A stretch of 64,000 bases of DNA from Antedon mediterranea (lineage: Eukaryota > Echinodermata > Crinoidea > Comatulida > Antedonidae), in the NCBI RefSeq assembly GCF_964355755.1, contig NC_092679.1, positions 20,264,932 through 20,328,931 on the forward strand, given 5' to 3'. The notes beneath the pieces are model-generated. The model worked only from the letters and a program-made list of their open reading frames with translations, did not search any database and was not told the DNA's origin. This document shows, piece after piece, positions 12,195 to 24,794 of the stretch. Within the stretch, counting starts at the first letter, position 1; each line of letters starts with the position of its first letter. A program made the position numbers and the translations under genes.

Positions 12195-12412
12195 CATCAC
12201 TATAAAATGGCGACCATTTTTGACGCCATCTTGGATTTCAAGGTGACCGCAGTAAATTTGCAACGGCACATCTCGTGATTATTGTGTTTAAGGGTATTAG
12301 CTAACAAAAAAATTTGTGCGCTGAGTGTGTAGAAACATGGCAATGAGAGCTCTCTAAACAAGCTATTGTACCTCCGCTTAGTAATCGAAAATGATCTCTC
12401 ATCATGCAAAAA
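12195..12412 (+). repeat. Dispersed repeat, second copy at 46264-46450
   Basis: About 190 bp starting gcatcactataaaatggcg is repeated with roughly 90 percent identity by eye at 46264-46450 in the same orientation, including agtgtgtagaaacatggcaat. No coding potential is convincing. It probably belongs to a non-autonomous mobile element whose ends I could not define. Confidence 0.75.
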
Positions 12413-15400
12413 CACTCAACCAACCATGTAGCCGCGCCCTACGTACGTATAGTATTACAAATTGAGTGTAAATGAAATTGATTAAAAATTTGACACTGTT
12501 TTCTAACCCTTCTGAAAAATTTACATACACTAGAGGTGAGCTCGCTTCGCTCGCTCCCCCTCTAGGAAGTGTAGACGATGGTTCTCGGAATGATAATGTT
12601 CTTCTTTTACGTTTTCTGTCGGTTACCATTATTGAAAATGCTTGACATTCGTAAAACTAAACTATTCTGTTTCACAGTGTCTTAGATGATTAATAACATT
12701 TTAAAGTATAGTCTTTATTATTTGGTAGGGCCCTTATAGGGCGGAGGTGGGGAGGCGGAGTTCATTTGACTCGAGGGAGGGGCTTATTCGAGGGATATAT
12801 GTTACATTTTTTAGTTTTAATAATATGGTAACATTTATAATCAAATGAAATCCTCTATCTAATAGATATGAAAAGTGGTAAAAAAGAATAACAAATGCTT
12901 GGTAAATTGTAGATAACAGTGCGATGAATTCTACTACAAACAGTATAATTGTGTTATTATAAATGTGGATGGACGTTTATTAGATAGTTGGGTTGGCGGG
13001 GGGGGGGGGGGCATGACAGAGTGGGCCATTTCGGCCCAAGAAAGAAGACATTACAGCTTGCAACATGGGCAGACATCTCGGTCCTAACAGGATACAGATA
13101 GCCTACATTCCTGCCAGCTTACTTAATAAAACTCAGCTATAGGGATTTCACTCGATTAATGTCTTATCATCAAATCTCACTATGTAATTTTATAATACTA
13201 TTCCCCACAATATATTCCGATTCTTTATGGCGTATATTTAATTTGATCTTTATTAATTTGCAGTATAATTTTTATTTTTTAACTACTGTACCTTTCACAC
13301 GCGCGGTCCGTTCCTAAAATAAACAAAAAACTAAAATGGCTATGACTAATGGCCAACTTAAGCTCCAGTCCTACTATAGTATCTGTTTTTTTCTTCCGTC
13401 TTCCAAAGGGACACTGTATTGATTGATGGAAAGTGCCTGTTTCCAGTCACCTTTAGGGTCAAATCTATTATTTTAACTGCTCCCTTGTGTATAAAAGAGA
13501 GAAAAAAGGTTGTGTTTATGAACATTTAAAGTATCTGGATATGCCAGAGGTCTCTCCTGACAAGGCTAAATCAAAATTCTCCCTACCGTTTACAGACTTC
13601 TAATTATCCGGCTACTCATGGCCTTATTTTCAGCCTGATTTGCGTGATTATCTCATAAAATACATTGTTTAATCCAGCAAGGTCGCCTTCAACTCCCCTG
13701 AGGACAAGCCAACCCTCCAAATTTGCCGGGCTGAGGTTGGTCCGGATAACCCAGGTGGTAGTACTCAAAAAAGCCATTAAGGGTCGTTAAGGCATGATTA
13801 ATGACCCCAAAAGATGACAAGTTATCCGGATACTTGCTGTTCGTAAACGGGCCCATAGTTGAAACCAAGTTGCTGGAAGGTGAACTTTTCATAAACCCGG
13901 AAATAACTTGACCGCCAAGAATTGAAATTGAGTAGAAAATCTACTGTTGAAATCATAAATGTTGTTAAAAAACTCTTTATAATATCTTGCTAAGATAGAA
14001 ATATGGAAAAATAGCGTCGAACTGCACATTAATGTTATCAAATCTACGTTTCGCGGTACATCTGAGATAGATATGGTAGGTATCCAAGGCGGAGATTTGT
14101 ACCGAAGTTTTTGCATTGTGCTCGCCTATGTCAGAATTAACCATAATTTATATATAGATGTTTCATGTTAGTCTAACATTGTACTTTCAGACATAACATA
14201 AATTATTCCATATTATGGAAACATCATCAACTGCTAATGCAAAAAAGTACAAATAGAAACGTTATGGTATATATGTTGCTTATAGGCCTATTTATGAAAT
14301 ATTTATTTTTTTTACATCCAACAATGTACATATTAATTGAATTAATTAAAACTCACACATAACCTTTAGAATCATCAAGAACCATTTTATTTATATTTAG
14401 GTGTGTGCAATCATGAATTATTCCTGTGTTTTTAATCATTTTTTTTTGTTTTTTTATCAATTTGTAATTAAAAGCTCAATTTCAGGCAATTTCGTTTTCC
14501 AATTCCCAGTGTTTATGTATGTAGCTGATATGATGCTTAGTTGATGTGATCCAAGATTCTATGTTAAAACACTTCGTATGCAGATATAGATTTTCTGTTC
14601 AAACCACCGCCTATTTTTAAAGTTAAACCAATATCATAAACAATCGCACCAATAAAATAAAAGATATACAGGCCTAGTAAGTATAGGCCTACACTAGCTA
14701 GGCTGTAAGAAGGCTTCTACTTTATTTAGTATTAAAATAAACTTTGTTGGTTCTAGGCCTACTTCTCATAGGGTAGTTAAAATAACTAACACCAAATAAA
14801 TAATTAATAAAGGGATGTGCTATATATTAAATTATTTTAAAATACCAGTAGGCGAACAAACAACTCAACAACAACATCGAGATAAAAAGAGTACAGAACT
14901 CCGATCTGCACTGCGAACGTGCATCAGTGACAGTGTTTTTTGCAAGTATGACGTCATGAGCTCACGCATGCATCATGAATATCAATAAAAACAGTAACAC
15001 TGCAAATAAAACTGTACTTACTTCACGCACGCAAAACTAATAAACAAACATTTCACCGTTCGCGTTAAAATCATGCCTTTTAACTGAAAGGTCGTCGTAA
15101 CTTAACCCACAAACGATCCTTGGGTCTGTCAATCGTTATGTAGGCTGACGTTGATCACCGCTGCATTAATAAATGAAATTTAAGCGAAAAGTTACTACAC
15201 TCATTCCTGACGTCATCTGGAATGACAAAACACCACGTGTCTCCCAGGAGACCAAAAAGCATAAAAATCGACCATTTTATCCCTTCCCGACCTCCGATAA
15301 CAATCTCACGAACAAGCTATAGATGGGAAGGTAGAGGCTAACTGGGTAATAATGATATATAACATAACGCCTTAATAATAGGTAAGGTAGAGTAAGTAAG

Positions 15401-15420
15401 GTAATAAGGTAGTTAGACAT
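12413..15420. other. Gene-poor stretch with G-run and low-complexity blocks
   Basis: No supported gene. A GCTCGCTTCGCTCGC motif lies near 12541-12555, a run of about 14 G near 12998-13011, and a palindromic TGACGTCA-like CRE core near 14949. Exact TAGGCCTA palindromes occur near 14284, 14680 and 14752. Short open frames at 13689-14116 have no recognisable domain. Confidence 0.4.
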
Positions 15421-15426
15421 TTAATC

Positions 15427-16290
15427 GTTGACGTAAAATACGGATGAATCGGGTTACGGGGAACCTTGCCCTAGCCAAGCATTACTGGGCCTAGGTAACA
15501 AAAAATGTTGAGTTTACAGGCTAGTAATTACACAAAGTCCCCAATTAATTAAAACTTATTGATACACTTTTGTAAATTTAGAAATTCAACCACGCCTTTA
15601 CCTCAACCAAACTTGAATGCACAATCTGAACCAGACCGGAGACTAAACGTGGAGCGGAATCAACCGTCACTTGATAATGAAACGGAAACAATTAGCAGTA
15701 AAAAAGAGTATAGAGTAAAGAGTACAAACACAGTATGTATAGTATGCACTTTTCATGCATGTAAGGCACAGAGAAGTCAAAATCAGTCATTCATAATCAT
15801 TAATTTATTTTTTTAATATTGTGTTTTATGTTTTTTTTTTCAGCTCTAAATTCAAACAATAAGTATCCTTGCCTTATATTTATTTTTTTTGTGCTTAGAC
15901 TCAATGCAGATGGTTAGCTGGCTACCTAGGCGCAATTTGTGTAGCAGTGATACTCGCCGTTTTAATTCAAAAATGTTCTGAATGGTTGAGGTAAAATACG
16001 GATGAATCGAATTACAGGAAAACTCGCTTCATCCAAGCATTACTGAGCCTAGGTAACAAAACCAATGTTGAGTTTAGGTGCTTACAGGCTAGTAATTACA
16101 CAAAGTCTCCAATTGATTAAAACTTATCGATACACCTTTGTAGAAATTCAACCACGCCTTTACCTCAACCAAACTTGAATACACAATCTGAACCAGACCG
16201 GAGACCAAAGGTGGAGCGGAATGAACCGTCACTTGATAATGAAACGGAAACAATTAGCAGGGAAAAGAGAACATAATTATGTATATTTGT
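15427..16290 (+). pseudogene. Leftover linker and TM exons of the DED-receptor family
   Basis: Two copies of the family's linker exon flank one TM-type exon. Linker copy A (about 15581-15711) reads STTPLPQPNLNAQSEPDRR and ends at a GTAAAG donor. The TM exon, 15899-15990, follows a CTTAG acceptor and encodes WLAGYLGAICVAVILAVLIQ, a clear membrane helix. Linker copy B (from about 16145) repeats the text with few changes but runs into a stop. Both linker copies match the exon at 57730-57862 (TQSEPDR), and the intron before it (aatacggatgaat, then aagcttacagg-like text) is duplicated too. No kinase, DED or ectodomain exon is attached, so this is read as a broken or partly duplicated copy. Confidence 0.7.
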
Positions 16291-16514
16291 ACAATTGTTA
16301 TCAAATATCTCTCGAAAACAACACGACACAATTTTATTATAACTAAACTAAGAAAATCTGGTTTAAAGGAACAATAATCAAAGTTATAAAAACAATGTAA
16401 AGTAAACTAATAGGTCATGTAAAGATAGGTAACACAATTTAAATGTGAAATAAGAATGCAACAAGGGTCACCTTTATCTTAATTATTATTTAATATTTTT
16501 ATTAATGATTTATT

Positions 16515-16720
16515 GTTCAAACTCGATTGGTCTAATGGTTAGGACATCTGCATATCAAGCAGAAGGTTCCGGGTTCGAGTCTCGGTTGGGGCGACTTTTT
16601 CTCATTCTCACAGATTTCCTCATCTTTATCGTTTCAAATTAATTAATTAAATTTAAGTATATCACCGGGCGGTTTAAAATTAATGTTCTATGCCCGATGT
16701 GTTTATATATATATATTTTT
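16515..16720 (+). mobile_element. tRNA-derived SINE
   Basis: The head has an A box TGGTCTAATGG and a B box GGTTCGAGTCT, an anticodon stem TCTGC/GCAGA, and an intact T-arm stem. The acceptor strands (ACTCGAT and TTGGGGC) pair poorly, so it is not a working tRNA. A shared body, ttttctcattct followed by acagatttcct, recurs at 48298-48400 behind another B box. An AT-rich tail ends near 16720. Confidence 0.7.
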
Positions 16721-16769
16721 TTTTTATTATGGTAGTTGTAAGTGTAAATAGGCTAACTGCACACTACAA

Positions 16770-17195
16770 AGTGGGTGAGAGTTTGGTGTAATGGTTATGT
16801 ATCCAGCCTCTCACAGTTGAGATCGCTGGTTCAATTCCCGCTGAGGTTTTTTTTTTAAATTATTTTTTTAAATTTTTTTTTTTTTGGGGACCTTGATCTT
16901 TGACCCTCACCCTTCAAAATTTAACCATAATTATATGATGAGTCATCGATCATTGTGGCTAATTTTGGTGAGAATCGGATAAAAACTGTTGTCTCTAGAA
17001 AATAGTTTTTTGTTAGTTGTGACCTTGATCTATGACCTTTTCCTATCACAATCGAACTCGTCCGAGCTTTTGGGGCATAGATCATTGTGGCCAAATTTGG
17101 CCGGATTCGGATGAAAACTGTGGCCTCCAGGCTGTTCACAGACACACACACACAAACACACAGGGGTGAAAATATAACCTCCTTGGCGGAGGTAA
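16770..17195 (+). mobile_element. tRNA-Glu-derived SINE plus CTCCTTGGCGGAGG repeat
   Basis: The head has an A box TTTGGTGTAATGG, the anticodon loop CTCTCAC (CTC, glutamate) and the B box GGTTCAATTCC, followed by a T tract. The next 330 bp hold two degenerate copies of gaccttgatct-type text with gatcattgtggc, then a (CA)n patch and the hairpin CCTCCTTGGCGGAGG at 17179-17193. That ending is widespread in invertebrate repeats. Head and body may be one composite SINE or two adjoining elements. A decayed inverted copy of the head (reverse of tggttatgtatccagcct) lies near 19765-19795. Confidence 0.65.
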
Positions 17196-20175
17196 CTACT
17201 AAATGTATAAAGTAAACTATGCAATTTATTCCAAGTGAATCAAGTGAGGATTCTCAATAAATAAATAAAATATACAATATACAATATTTGATAAGACAGT
17301 GCAATTGAGAAAAGAGTATGTTGATAATGTGGTCAGTGCATGGTAATATTGGGCTTGGCCCATCTCATCTGACCAATTAAGATTAAGAGAATTAATGTGG
17401 TTTACTTGAAATCCATTAGCTAGAAAAGTGAAGGTAACCTGTCAATGTGAGGTTAAATAAAAAGATATATACAGGATGTATAAATAATCAAATTAAAAGT
17501 AAATGTTAAAATGCAAACCCCAAAGCACGTCTGGGAGAATAGAGTCTATGAAAACATTTCCTGATAGATACAGTATTATTGAGATGCATGTAGACGGTAA
17601 TCTGTAAAATCTTGTTCAATGAATAATGACTTTGTTCTTGCTGTCAGTCTAGGCCGGTATTATCATAATTCACTGTCAAATAATCAAAACTTTATTTTGG
17701 CTGTATTTACAATGACTCCCATTTGACTGTCAATCTAGGCCGATATTATAATACTGTCAGATAATCATTAAATTATGATCAAAACAGTCAATAATAAAGT
17801 TTTTGTTTGTAATAGGATACAATTTGTTCACACTTGAATGTCCCATTTATCACTTGTTGACATCTAGGCTTGATGAAGTGACCCCCAGACTTGACCTTAG
17901 CAATAAATAAACTAAAATGACAGAAATTTAGTCTGTTTAGTGGTCTAAAATTGGCTTTAATATATATTATTTAGACATCATTTTTATTTAATTTATTCAA
18001 TAAGCACATCATCTTTTACAGATTCAGTATTATGACATATCAAAGTATTAATTCTTGTTGTATTTTAGTTCAAATACAAAAGTTATTCACTTCCTTCAAA
18101 AAAAAATTATTATTCATTTATAAAAAGAGAAAAGAAACCATTGTCTGACAGACAATTTAAGTATTTTTTGCTTTAAATTACATTTTTTCTGGTAAATACT
18201 TTTTTGGTTAAAGTGAATAAGTATTTTGTGACAAAAAAAAAATTCAGGGGGGACAATATATCTTTAAAACTAAGAAATATTTCTTGTTTTTATTTTATGT
18301 CTTTGGCACATGTGGCCAAGAATTACCAATAGTAAATCATGAAGTTATAAACTCCATGATACCATACTGTACACCGCACCAAAGCCAACTGTGCACAAGC
18401 TTGCATGTTTCAGTCCATCACATGGGTGGGGGGCTGCAGGATACAGTCCAACAGTCGTACAAAACGTACTACAGTCGTACAAAACAAGAAATAAGGCCAT
18501 GGCCTAACTTGGCTTGGAGTCATTGGTCAACTAGGTCTACTTGACCTGGCTTGGCTAGCCTACTATTTTAGGCCTAGGCTTAGTCTAACTAGCTAGAGTA
18601 GGGCTAGCCTAGCTAGGCTAGGCCTAAAAAATCGGACAGAAAATGTGGAGTTATTTACCTGTATTTCACTAATACAAATCTAACAAGCAATTATAGTCAA
18701 CAAAATATTGATAATAAGTGACAAAGTATCATTTTAAAGTTAATATTGTGCCTTAAAAGGGGTTATTTGATTGTCAATTGGCTGTGTTTACAAAGGGCTG
18801 TCACATACGGGATGCTGACTGGAAGAAAGAGCATGCTGCAGGGATGACAGCACATGTTTTTCCACTGTATTGCATTTTTTTTCTAATATAATAATGCGTA
18901 TAGGTTATACTGTAGATATTAAAAAACCTTAGGCCTACTTAATATGAATGAATGCGCTGCTTGCACAGCATTTATTGTCAAATATATAAAATATTTAAAA
19001 TGTGAAGTTTGTACACAGACAAGGCTCTTAAAATTATAAAAAACATCAAAAAACACGATAATGAAAAAACACATCAAAAGAATAATATAATTCCTGTACG
19101 ATGTTTTCTAATTTAATTATACAAAAATAAAACAAGTTTTAACAAAATGTCCATGTCAAAGGAGAAAATAAATTGTTAAACGTATTGCAATTAAACTCCA
19201 GTCGTTCTGACGGTTTGACAGGCTCGTCCATTGTACTAAATAGGTAACATACCTTTTTCTTACAATTTTCAAAGTTAATAATTGCTCTATTGTTAGTCAA
19301 CTGAAACTGTTGTTAGTTGATATAATTAATGTTATTCTGTTACTATTTGCAGCATTTTTTTTAAAGTACCAGTTTATGTGTAATTGTTTATTTCATTCTG
19401 TAAAACTGGTTAATTAAGCAAGATTAGCTGATAAGAACGAAATGAACTAATATTAAATAGGCCAAAACCCCCCAACACATTTCTGTTTATAAGGGAATTA
19501 TACTAAATGGACAAAAAATGAATAAAATATAAAGTAGTATACCCAATGGACGGGCACCTTGATAAATTAAGTGCATACATGTTCTATAAATGGATATATA
19601 ATGTGTATATGAAACGTCATTTATATCCTGGATTTATAAAGCGCTTTATATTGTGAAATCTATATGTAAGCCCTGATAATACAGTAGAAACTGAGGGAAA
19701 CCAAAATCGAAGTATGGTGATACGCCCTGGCGGTAACTCTGGAATCTCTCTGTGAAAGGCTGGATACATAACCATTACACTCGCATTCACATGGTTGTGG
19801 TGAAATTAGCTTAATCACACACAGCATTAAGACAGAATGAAAAAAGTTGTAAATATTTTCCCGAAAAATCTTATGTAGACCTAGAGGAATTTTACAGTAG
19901 GTGGAGGTATGCACTCTCGGAGTGCCGTTTAGTTGTTATTATAAAAGCCTTTTACCCACTGTTGAATACTGTAGGTTATTGTTGCTAGTTGACTATTTAA
20001 AGCTGCATTATACACGAACGAGCACTTACAAAACACAAATCATACGAAGGCCATATCGTATTGTTACATGTTTTCTTTATGTTCATGGGAAATATTTCCA
20101 ATTTGTATTCAAACCGATCCATGCATGCTCTTCCGTGTTCGATATTGAATAGTTAATTTTGTACAGTAAGATAGC
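17196..20175. other. Gene-free stretch before the kinase-DED gene
   Basis: No supported gene. A direct repeat of about 70 bp (tctaggccg-tattat core) occurs at about 17647 and 17738. At 18540-18630 there is a patch dense in GGCCTA and GCTAGCCTAG words. An inverted SINE head lies near 19765-19795. The last 200 bp should hold the promoter and 5' UTR of the gene starting at 20176. An in-frame TAA at 20167-20169 sits three codons before its ATG. Confidence 0.5.
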
Positions 20176-23100
20176 ATGGATACCAGCTTACGTGTATTTC
20201 GACCAAATGATATCAAAATCAAGAATACTCTGGGAGGTAATGATAAATTCAATGTTTTCATTGGAATTGTAAAAGATACTGGAAAGTTAGTAGTTGTGAA
20301 GAATGTTACGATTGGCGAACATAAACGGGAGTTAGATGTATTGAAGAATCTACGACACAAAAATGTTATCCGACTGTTGGGGACTATTGAGCAAGAACTG
20401 TCCACGTCAACGGGGTTAGTGCTTGAATATGCACCCAATGGTAGCCTATATGAGTTCTTACATAAGAAGCCTAGAACTCATTTCGATTACTTAGATTGGT
20501 GCAAACAGGCCGTAAGTTCGGTCGTGTATATTCACGATAAAGAAATATCGCATAGAGATATAAAATCTAAGAATTATTTAGTGTTTGGAGCTGTTATCAA
20601 GTTAACCGATTTCGGCTTGTCAAAATTCCTAAAGGACGGTAACTCGCGAAATGTACGCGGTACGATTCTCTGGATGTCTCCTGAAGTCCTGACGGAAGCT
20701 GAAGATGTGGATTATTTTAAATCAGATATATACTCCTTAGGAGTAGTCTTATGGGAATTGTATCACCAGAGAAAACCCTACCAACAAGTAAGTATTCTAA
20801 GCGTCCTGCAACATGTCATTCACAATAAAGGTCATCCAGAAATTGATGATTCATGTGACGTACGCTTGCGTGATGTGATGCTGAATTGCTGGAATTACCA
20901 ACCAGATCAAAGACCAAATGCAGAGCAGATTCTGACGTCACTTGATAACGTACCTGAAACATTGGTCAGAAGCAGTTCGAGGGAAAAAGAGAAACAAATA
21001 CATAGAGTACGGATAGTATATTGCTTCTTGTATTTTAATGTTTAATTCTAGTGTACGTCAACATCTTAACAGATTTAACATGCATTCTTTTAATTTCTGC
21101 CTCATCGATAACTATAAATATTAGGCAGATCCGTATACATGAGTTTGCTCAAACTCTCTATTCTTAATAGTTCAGTGTCGTCATACATTTAGTATATGTT
21201 TAGATTTTGAAATAGGTCTAATCATTAATACCTGCAATACAGTACAATTACATCATTTTTGTAAATACATCAATATAATTTTGTAATGGTAATATGCTCA
21301 TCTTTTTCCATTAATTGATGAATTTTATATTTGCAGGAAGAAGATCAGACCGCATTTCAACATTTGCTAGCAAACCTCAGCAAAGATTATGCTGGTAATA
21401 AATACCGTTGGTTAAGAATGCTTCTACATGATATTATACCAAGTGGAGATTTAGAATATAGCACTACAGGGCTTGACTTATTTAATAAACTTGTTGACAT
21501 CGGAAAGATTTCAATTACTGATGTCACCCTCTTGTCAGATGTTGCTGAAACCACCGAACAGACATCGGCAAAAGATCGTATTGCCGAATATAAAAGGACT
21601 GTACAATGCAGTGAAACATTAGGAACAAAATTAACATCATATCGAAGGGCACTTTTTGAAGCCCTCATGAATGTTGGGCATGATGATTTACTTAAGGTCA
21701 TTGGTTTCTATACACTTAAGCACCATGGCTTTGACAATATATGGGATGTTGTCTTTCACCTTGAGCAACAGGAACTATTAATTGATACCCAAGAAAAGTG
21801 TAAACGGTTTGCAGATCTTCTGAACAAAAAGACAGGGAGGATTTTACTAGGTAAATCTTGATAATTATAATTATACATTTCTGGTTATATATAATAATAC
21901 TATTAGAATCAAATTTGGTGGAAGAATTTTTCAATTCTGAATTTACTCGAATGTTAGAATAGATGTCATAATGTAAATGTCTTCTTTTCCCACAGCTGCT
22001 TCTAAGACCCTACTAAGGTAAGAACACTTTACCAAAACGGATAAAAATAAGATAACTCGAGATTTTAACATTTTTTCGGACGTAACGAATTGATTGATTT
22101 TTCTGATAATCATTAGGCATGATGGTCTGTTAGTATAAGTTATTCACAAAATTCAGGACGATAAACATACATGTAAAGCTAGTAGCCATAATATTAGGGT
22201 TTGACAAAATGCTTGTGGCGAATGAATATGATTTGATTTCAAAAGTTTAAAGTTAATTATAATTGCCCTTTGAAACTGGGATTTAATAAATAGTATGTAT
22301 TAGTTTACCAAGCCTGAAATCAACACATCATTTATTTAACAAGCTAATCGATGTCAGTGATAAAACTTTACAAATTTAGAGATGCAACCTGTATGCCTTC
22401 TCTTCAACAATCCGAAGTAACTTTACAACCTGTAACAGCTTCTTTTCTCGAACCAAATGCGAAGATAACGACTGAAACATTTGTCAGTAGTAGTGCCAGG
22501 GAGAAAAAGAAGCACTTACCAGTATACAGAGTAAGGATAGTATAAACCATCTTGCATTGTACGCTTAGTGAAGTAAAACATTTCTCAGAAGTAATGTTCT
22601 TTTAAATGAATAATGATAATAATAACTTGTTTGAAGGTTTGCATGGCGAAATCAAATGTTTGCGGTACACCACGTATATTAATTCTGAAAAGAACTGTTG
22701 AGAAAGTCTTTCTGCATTCTCACTCCTGAGGACGATCAAAGCATATTGATCGAAACGTCGAGAAACTCAACAGTTCTTTTCAGAACTACAGTAATATACG
22801 TGGTTTACCGCAAACTTTATATCAACGATAGTAGTAACAACAATAATATACTAATAATAGAAGATATCTTTATTTTTTTAGATCTATTTGTCAAAGACAC
22901 TGGTTATTGTTATCGCTATTGTTATTTTGATTGCAAGCGTATATGTACAATTACAAACCACCACAGCGCCTCCTAAAAATTGGCTAGCAGAAGCGATGAA
23001 ACGAATGAGGGAAAATCATCTTGAAAAAAACAAAGGAGGGACGGTAAGGCTAACATTTAGATGATTGTACTTCTGACTGGATTATTATTATTATTCATGG

Positions 23101-23518
23101 CGATTTCGTTCTTTGCATTGGTAATGAGTTCAGTTGGTGCCCAATAGTATAAGGCCTGTATTTAGCACCAATGTACAATTACGGCTTGTATTGCAGCTCT
23201 TCATACATTGCAATACAGCTGCGTATGTTGTTACAATTCTACTGTTACAAGTAAGCATACCAATGATTATTATTCGTTCAGGTGGTTTTTGTGAATAGTA
23301 TTTAAAGTTTATTTTTAATATCACAGGTGAAAGTATACGATCGGGAATTCAGCTTTAAATCTGGCCATGAATTGTGGAAGTATTACTCGACCGCTACTGA
23401 TGTTGTAACTGGGACCAAAGCGAAAGCCGGGGGATATCAGTCAATGGATGGGGCTAATCAGCACGCTGTCGAAAACCTTATCTATAAGCTCATGGCAAAA
23501 GGTTTGATAAAAAATTGA
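20176..23518 (+). CDS. Kinase-DED-transmembrane protein, six exons
   Basis: Exons 20176-21006, 21337-21850, 21996-22017, 22380-22530, 22882-23043 and 23327-23518; all phases join, giving 623 aa. Residues 10-262 form a tyrosine-kinase-like-group kinase: K42, E52, HRDIKSKN at 126-133, DFG at 145-147, GTILWMSPEV and SDIYSLGVVLWEL. The glycine loop is weak (LGGNDKFNVFIG). Residues 278-365 look like a death-effector domain (HLLANLS, WLRMLLHDIIPSGDLE, LDLFNKLVDIGKIS, DVTLLSDV). A second helical module follows at about 380-445 (IWDVVFHLEQQELL). A basic linker precedes a membrane helix at 513-530 (LVIVIAIVILIASVYVQL). There is no signal peptide and the basic residues precede the helix, so the N terminus is probably cytosolic. 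The 90-residue tail has no recognised domain. The first donor is GTACGG; read-through would give a 289-aa kinase-only product. The start has an upstream in-frame stop and a good Kozak context. I infer signalling through DED assembly. Confidence 0.8.
22656..22818 (+). ncRNA. Foldback with hammerhead-ribozyme-like core, in an intron
   Basis: Inverted arms of about 45-50 bp (gcggtacaccacgtatatta at the left; the right arm is its approximate complement, about 22765-22818) enclose a loop. Within the loop, CTGAGGA (22726-22732) fits CUGANGA. It is followed by a stem GATCA/TGATC and GAAAC-GTC (22752-22759). Bases CTC just before the core pair with GAG just after GTC as a short helix I. Helix III would be minimal, as reported for hammerheads of Penelope-like retroelements. 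The C between CTGAGGA and the stem is unpaired, which weakens the case. It lies in intron 4 of the kinase-DED-TM gene. Confidence 0.4.
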
Positions 23519-24794
23519 AACTGAATTTTCTATGAATTACAGATTAGACTATCTATAGATTGATTTTAGTGTAGTTCAATTGATAATATATCATAGTAAC
23601 TTTGAGCTATTTAATAATACAGGTATCGTCTTATAATGGAATTTGGATGATGTCATTTTGATGTATTTTGTGTTTTAAAACTTGCTACTATAAAACATTT
23701 ATACATATAATCCTAATTAAAATGTTTGATTGGGGAAGATAATCTTTTTGGAGACTAAAGCAATTTTTATATTAATTTTAAGTTTAAATGAATTATACAG
23801 TAACTAATTACTGTATCATAGGCCTTAATTTGTTTTTTCTTCGTTAAACTTTGTTTTATATGAATTATCATTTTCCTATGTAAGCTTTTCATTTCAATTA
23901 TGAGTTGTATTTTGAGTCTTTTTATACCGATTAAATAAATAAAAATAAAAAGCATGGAGGAAAGAGCAATGACAATCATAAAGGGAACCTAAAAATAAAC
24001 GTTTTTATACAAATTAAAAGTGATCGGAAAGGACATGTGGCTTCGTAGCCTCAGGGAGGGAAACTGACCTAACCTGACCCCCCACTTAAAAATCGTTCCC
24101 GCGCCGATGATTCGTAGTGTGCCTTGTTGAGTTTCTTTTTTAAGTATACCATGTCGTTCAAAATGTAAGTAGGCCTAACATGTTTTTCAATCAGTTATGT
24201 TGTTTTCGTGACATTATAGACATGTGTATTTTAATGTTTTAGATAAATTTGATAGTAGGCCTACAGTATTAAATTTGCAAACATTACTATATTTGAATAA
24301 ATAATGAATTGGTCTCCATAAAAGTGCTCTCTAATATAAGTGCTTACAACTTTCTAAAACCACTATATGGAACTTGTATTGAAGTATTTACATCAGTATA
24401 TTTTACGCGTTTTGTGACGTTTGTGTTTGGCCACGATACAGTTTATACAATATACAATGCATACACATACGATTCAATAGTGTATGTATACTATATTGTA
24501 GTTACACTAACACCATCTATTACAGTACATGGAAGGAAGTAGGACACCTACACATATTTTAGTTGAATTTTCTACGAAGTCTATATAGCCTAGGACAGGC
24601 CCGTATGCAGCATTTATAATGGGGGGTGCAAGCGAAGCGAGCAACAATGGCTGGGGGCCAGGGGGCCGCCAAGGGCCCCCAGTAATTTGCGTTATTTGAC
24701 GTTCTAAAGACTGATGTAAGACTCTCTGTTGTGGCTTGGGCTAGTTGAACGATGGACACCAGAACTTAACGCTTTCATGATGAGGCCAACTCAG
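23519..24794. other. Gene-free stretch after the kinase-DED-TM gene
   Basis: The 3' UTR of the preceding gene should lie in its first few hundred bases; an A-rich tract with AATAAA words is near 23930-23960. No other gene is seen. From 24590 to 24690 there is a GC-rich piece with AAGCGAAGCGAGC and GGGGGCCAGGGGGCCGCCAAG, related to the left end of the hAT-type elements downstream but without their terminal repeat. Confidence 0.45.

Noticed and set aside
16521-16595. Possible functional tRNA gene (A and B boxes present)
   Set aside because: The acceptor strands do not pair and a shared non-tRNA body follows, repeated at 48.3 kb, so it was called a SINE.
18284-18544. 86-codon open frame
   Set aside because: No domain, composition follows the local repeat-rich DNA, no splice or start context worth reporting.
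24309-24542. 77-codon open frame after the kinase-DED-TM gene
   Set aside because: Low complexity, rich in Tyr, Val and Thr from TA-rich DNA; no homologous exon in the paralogues.
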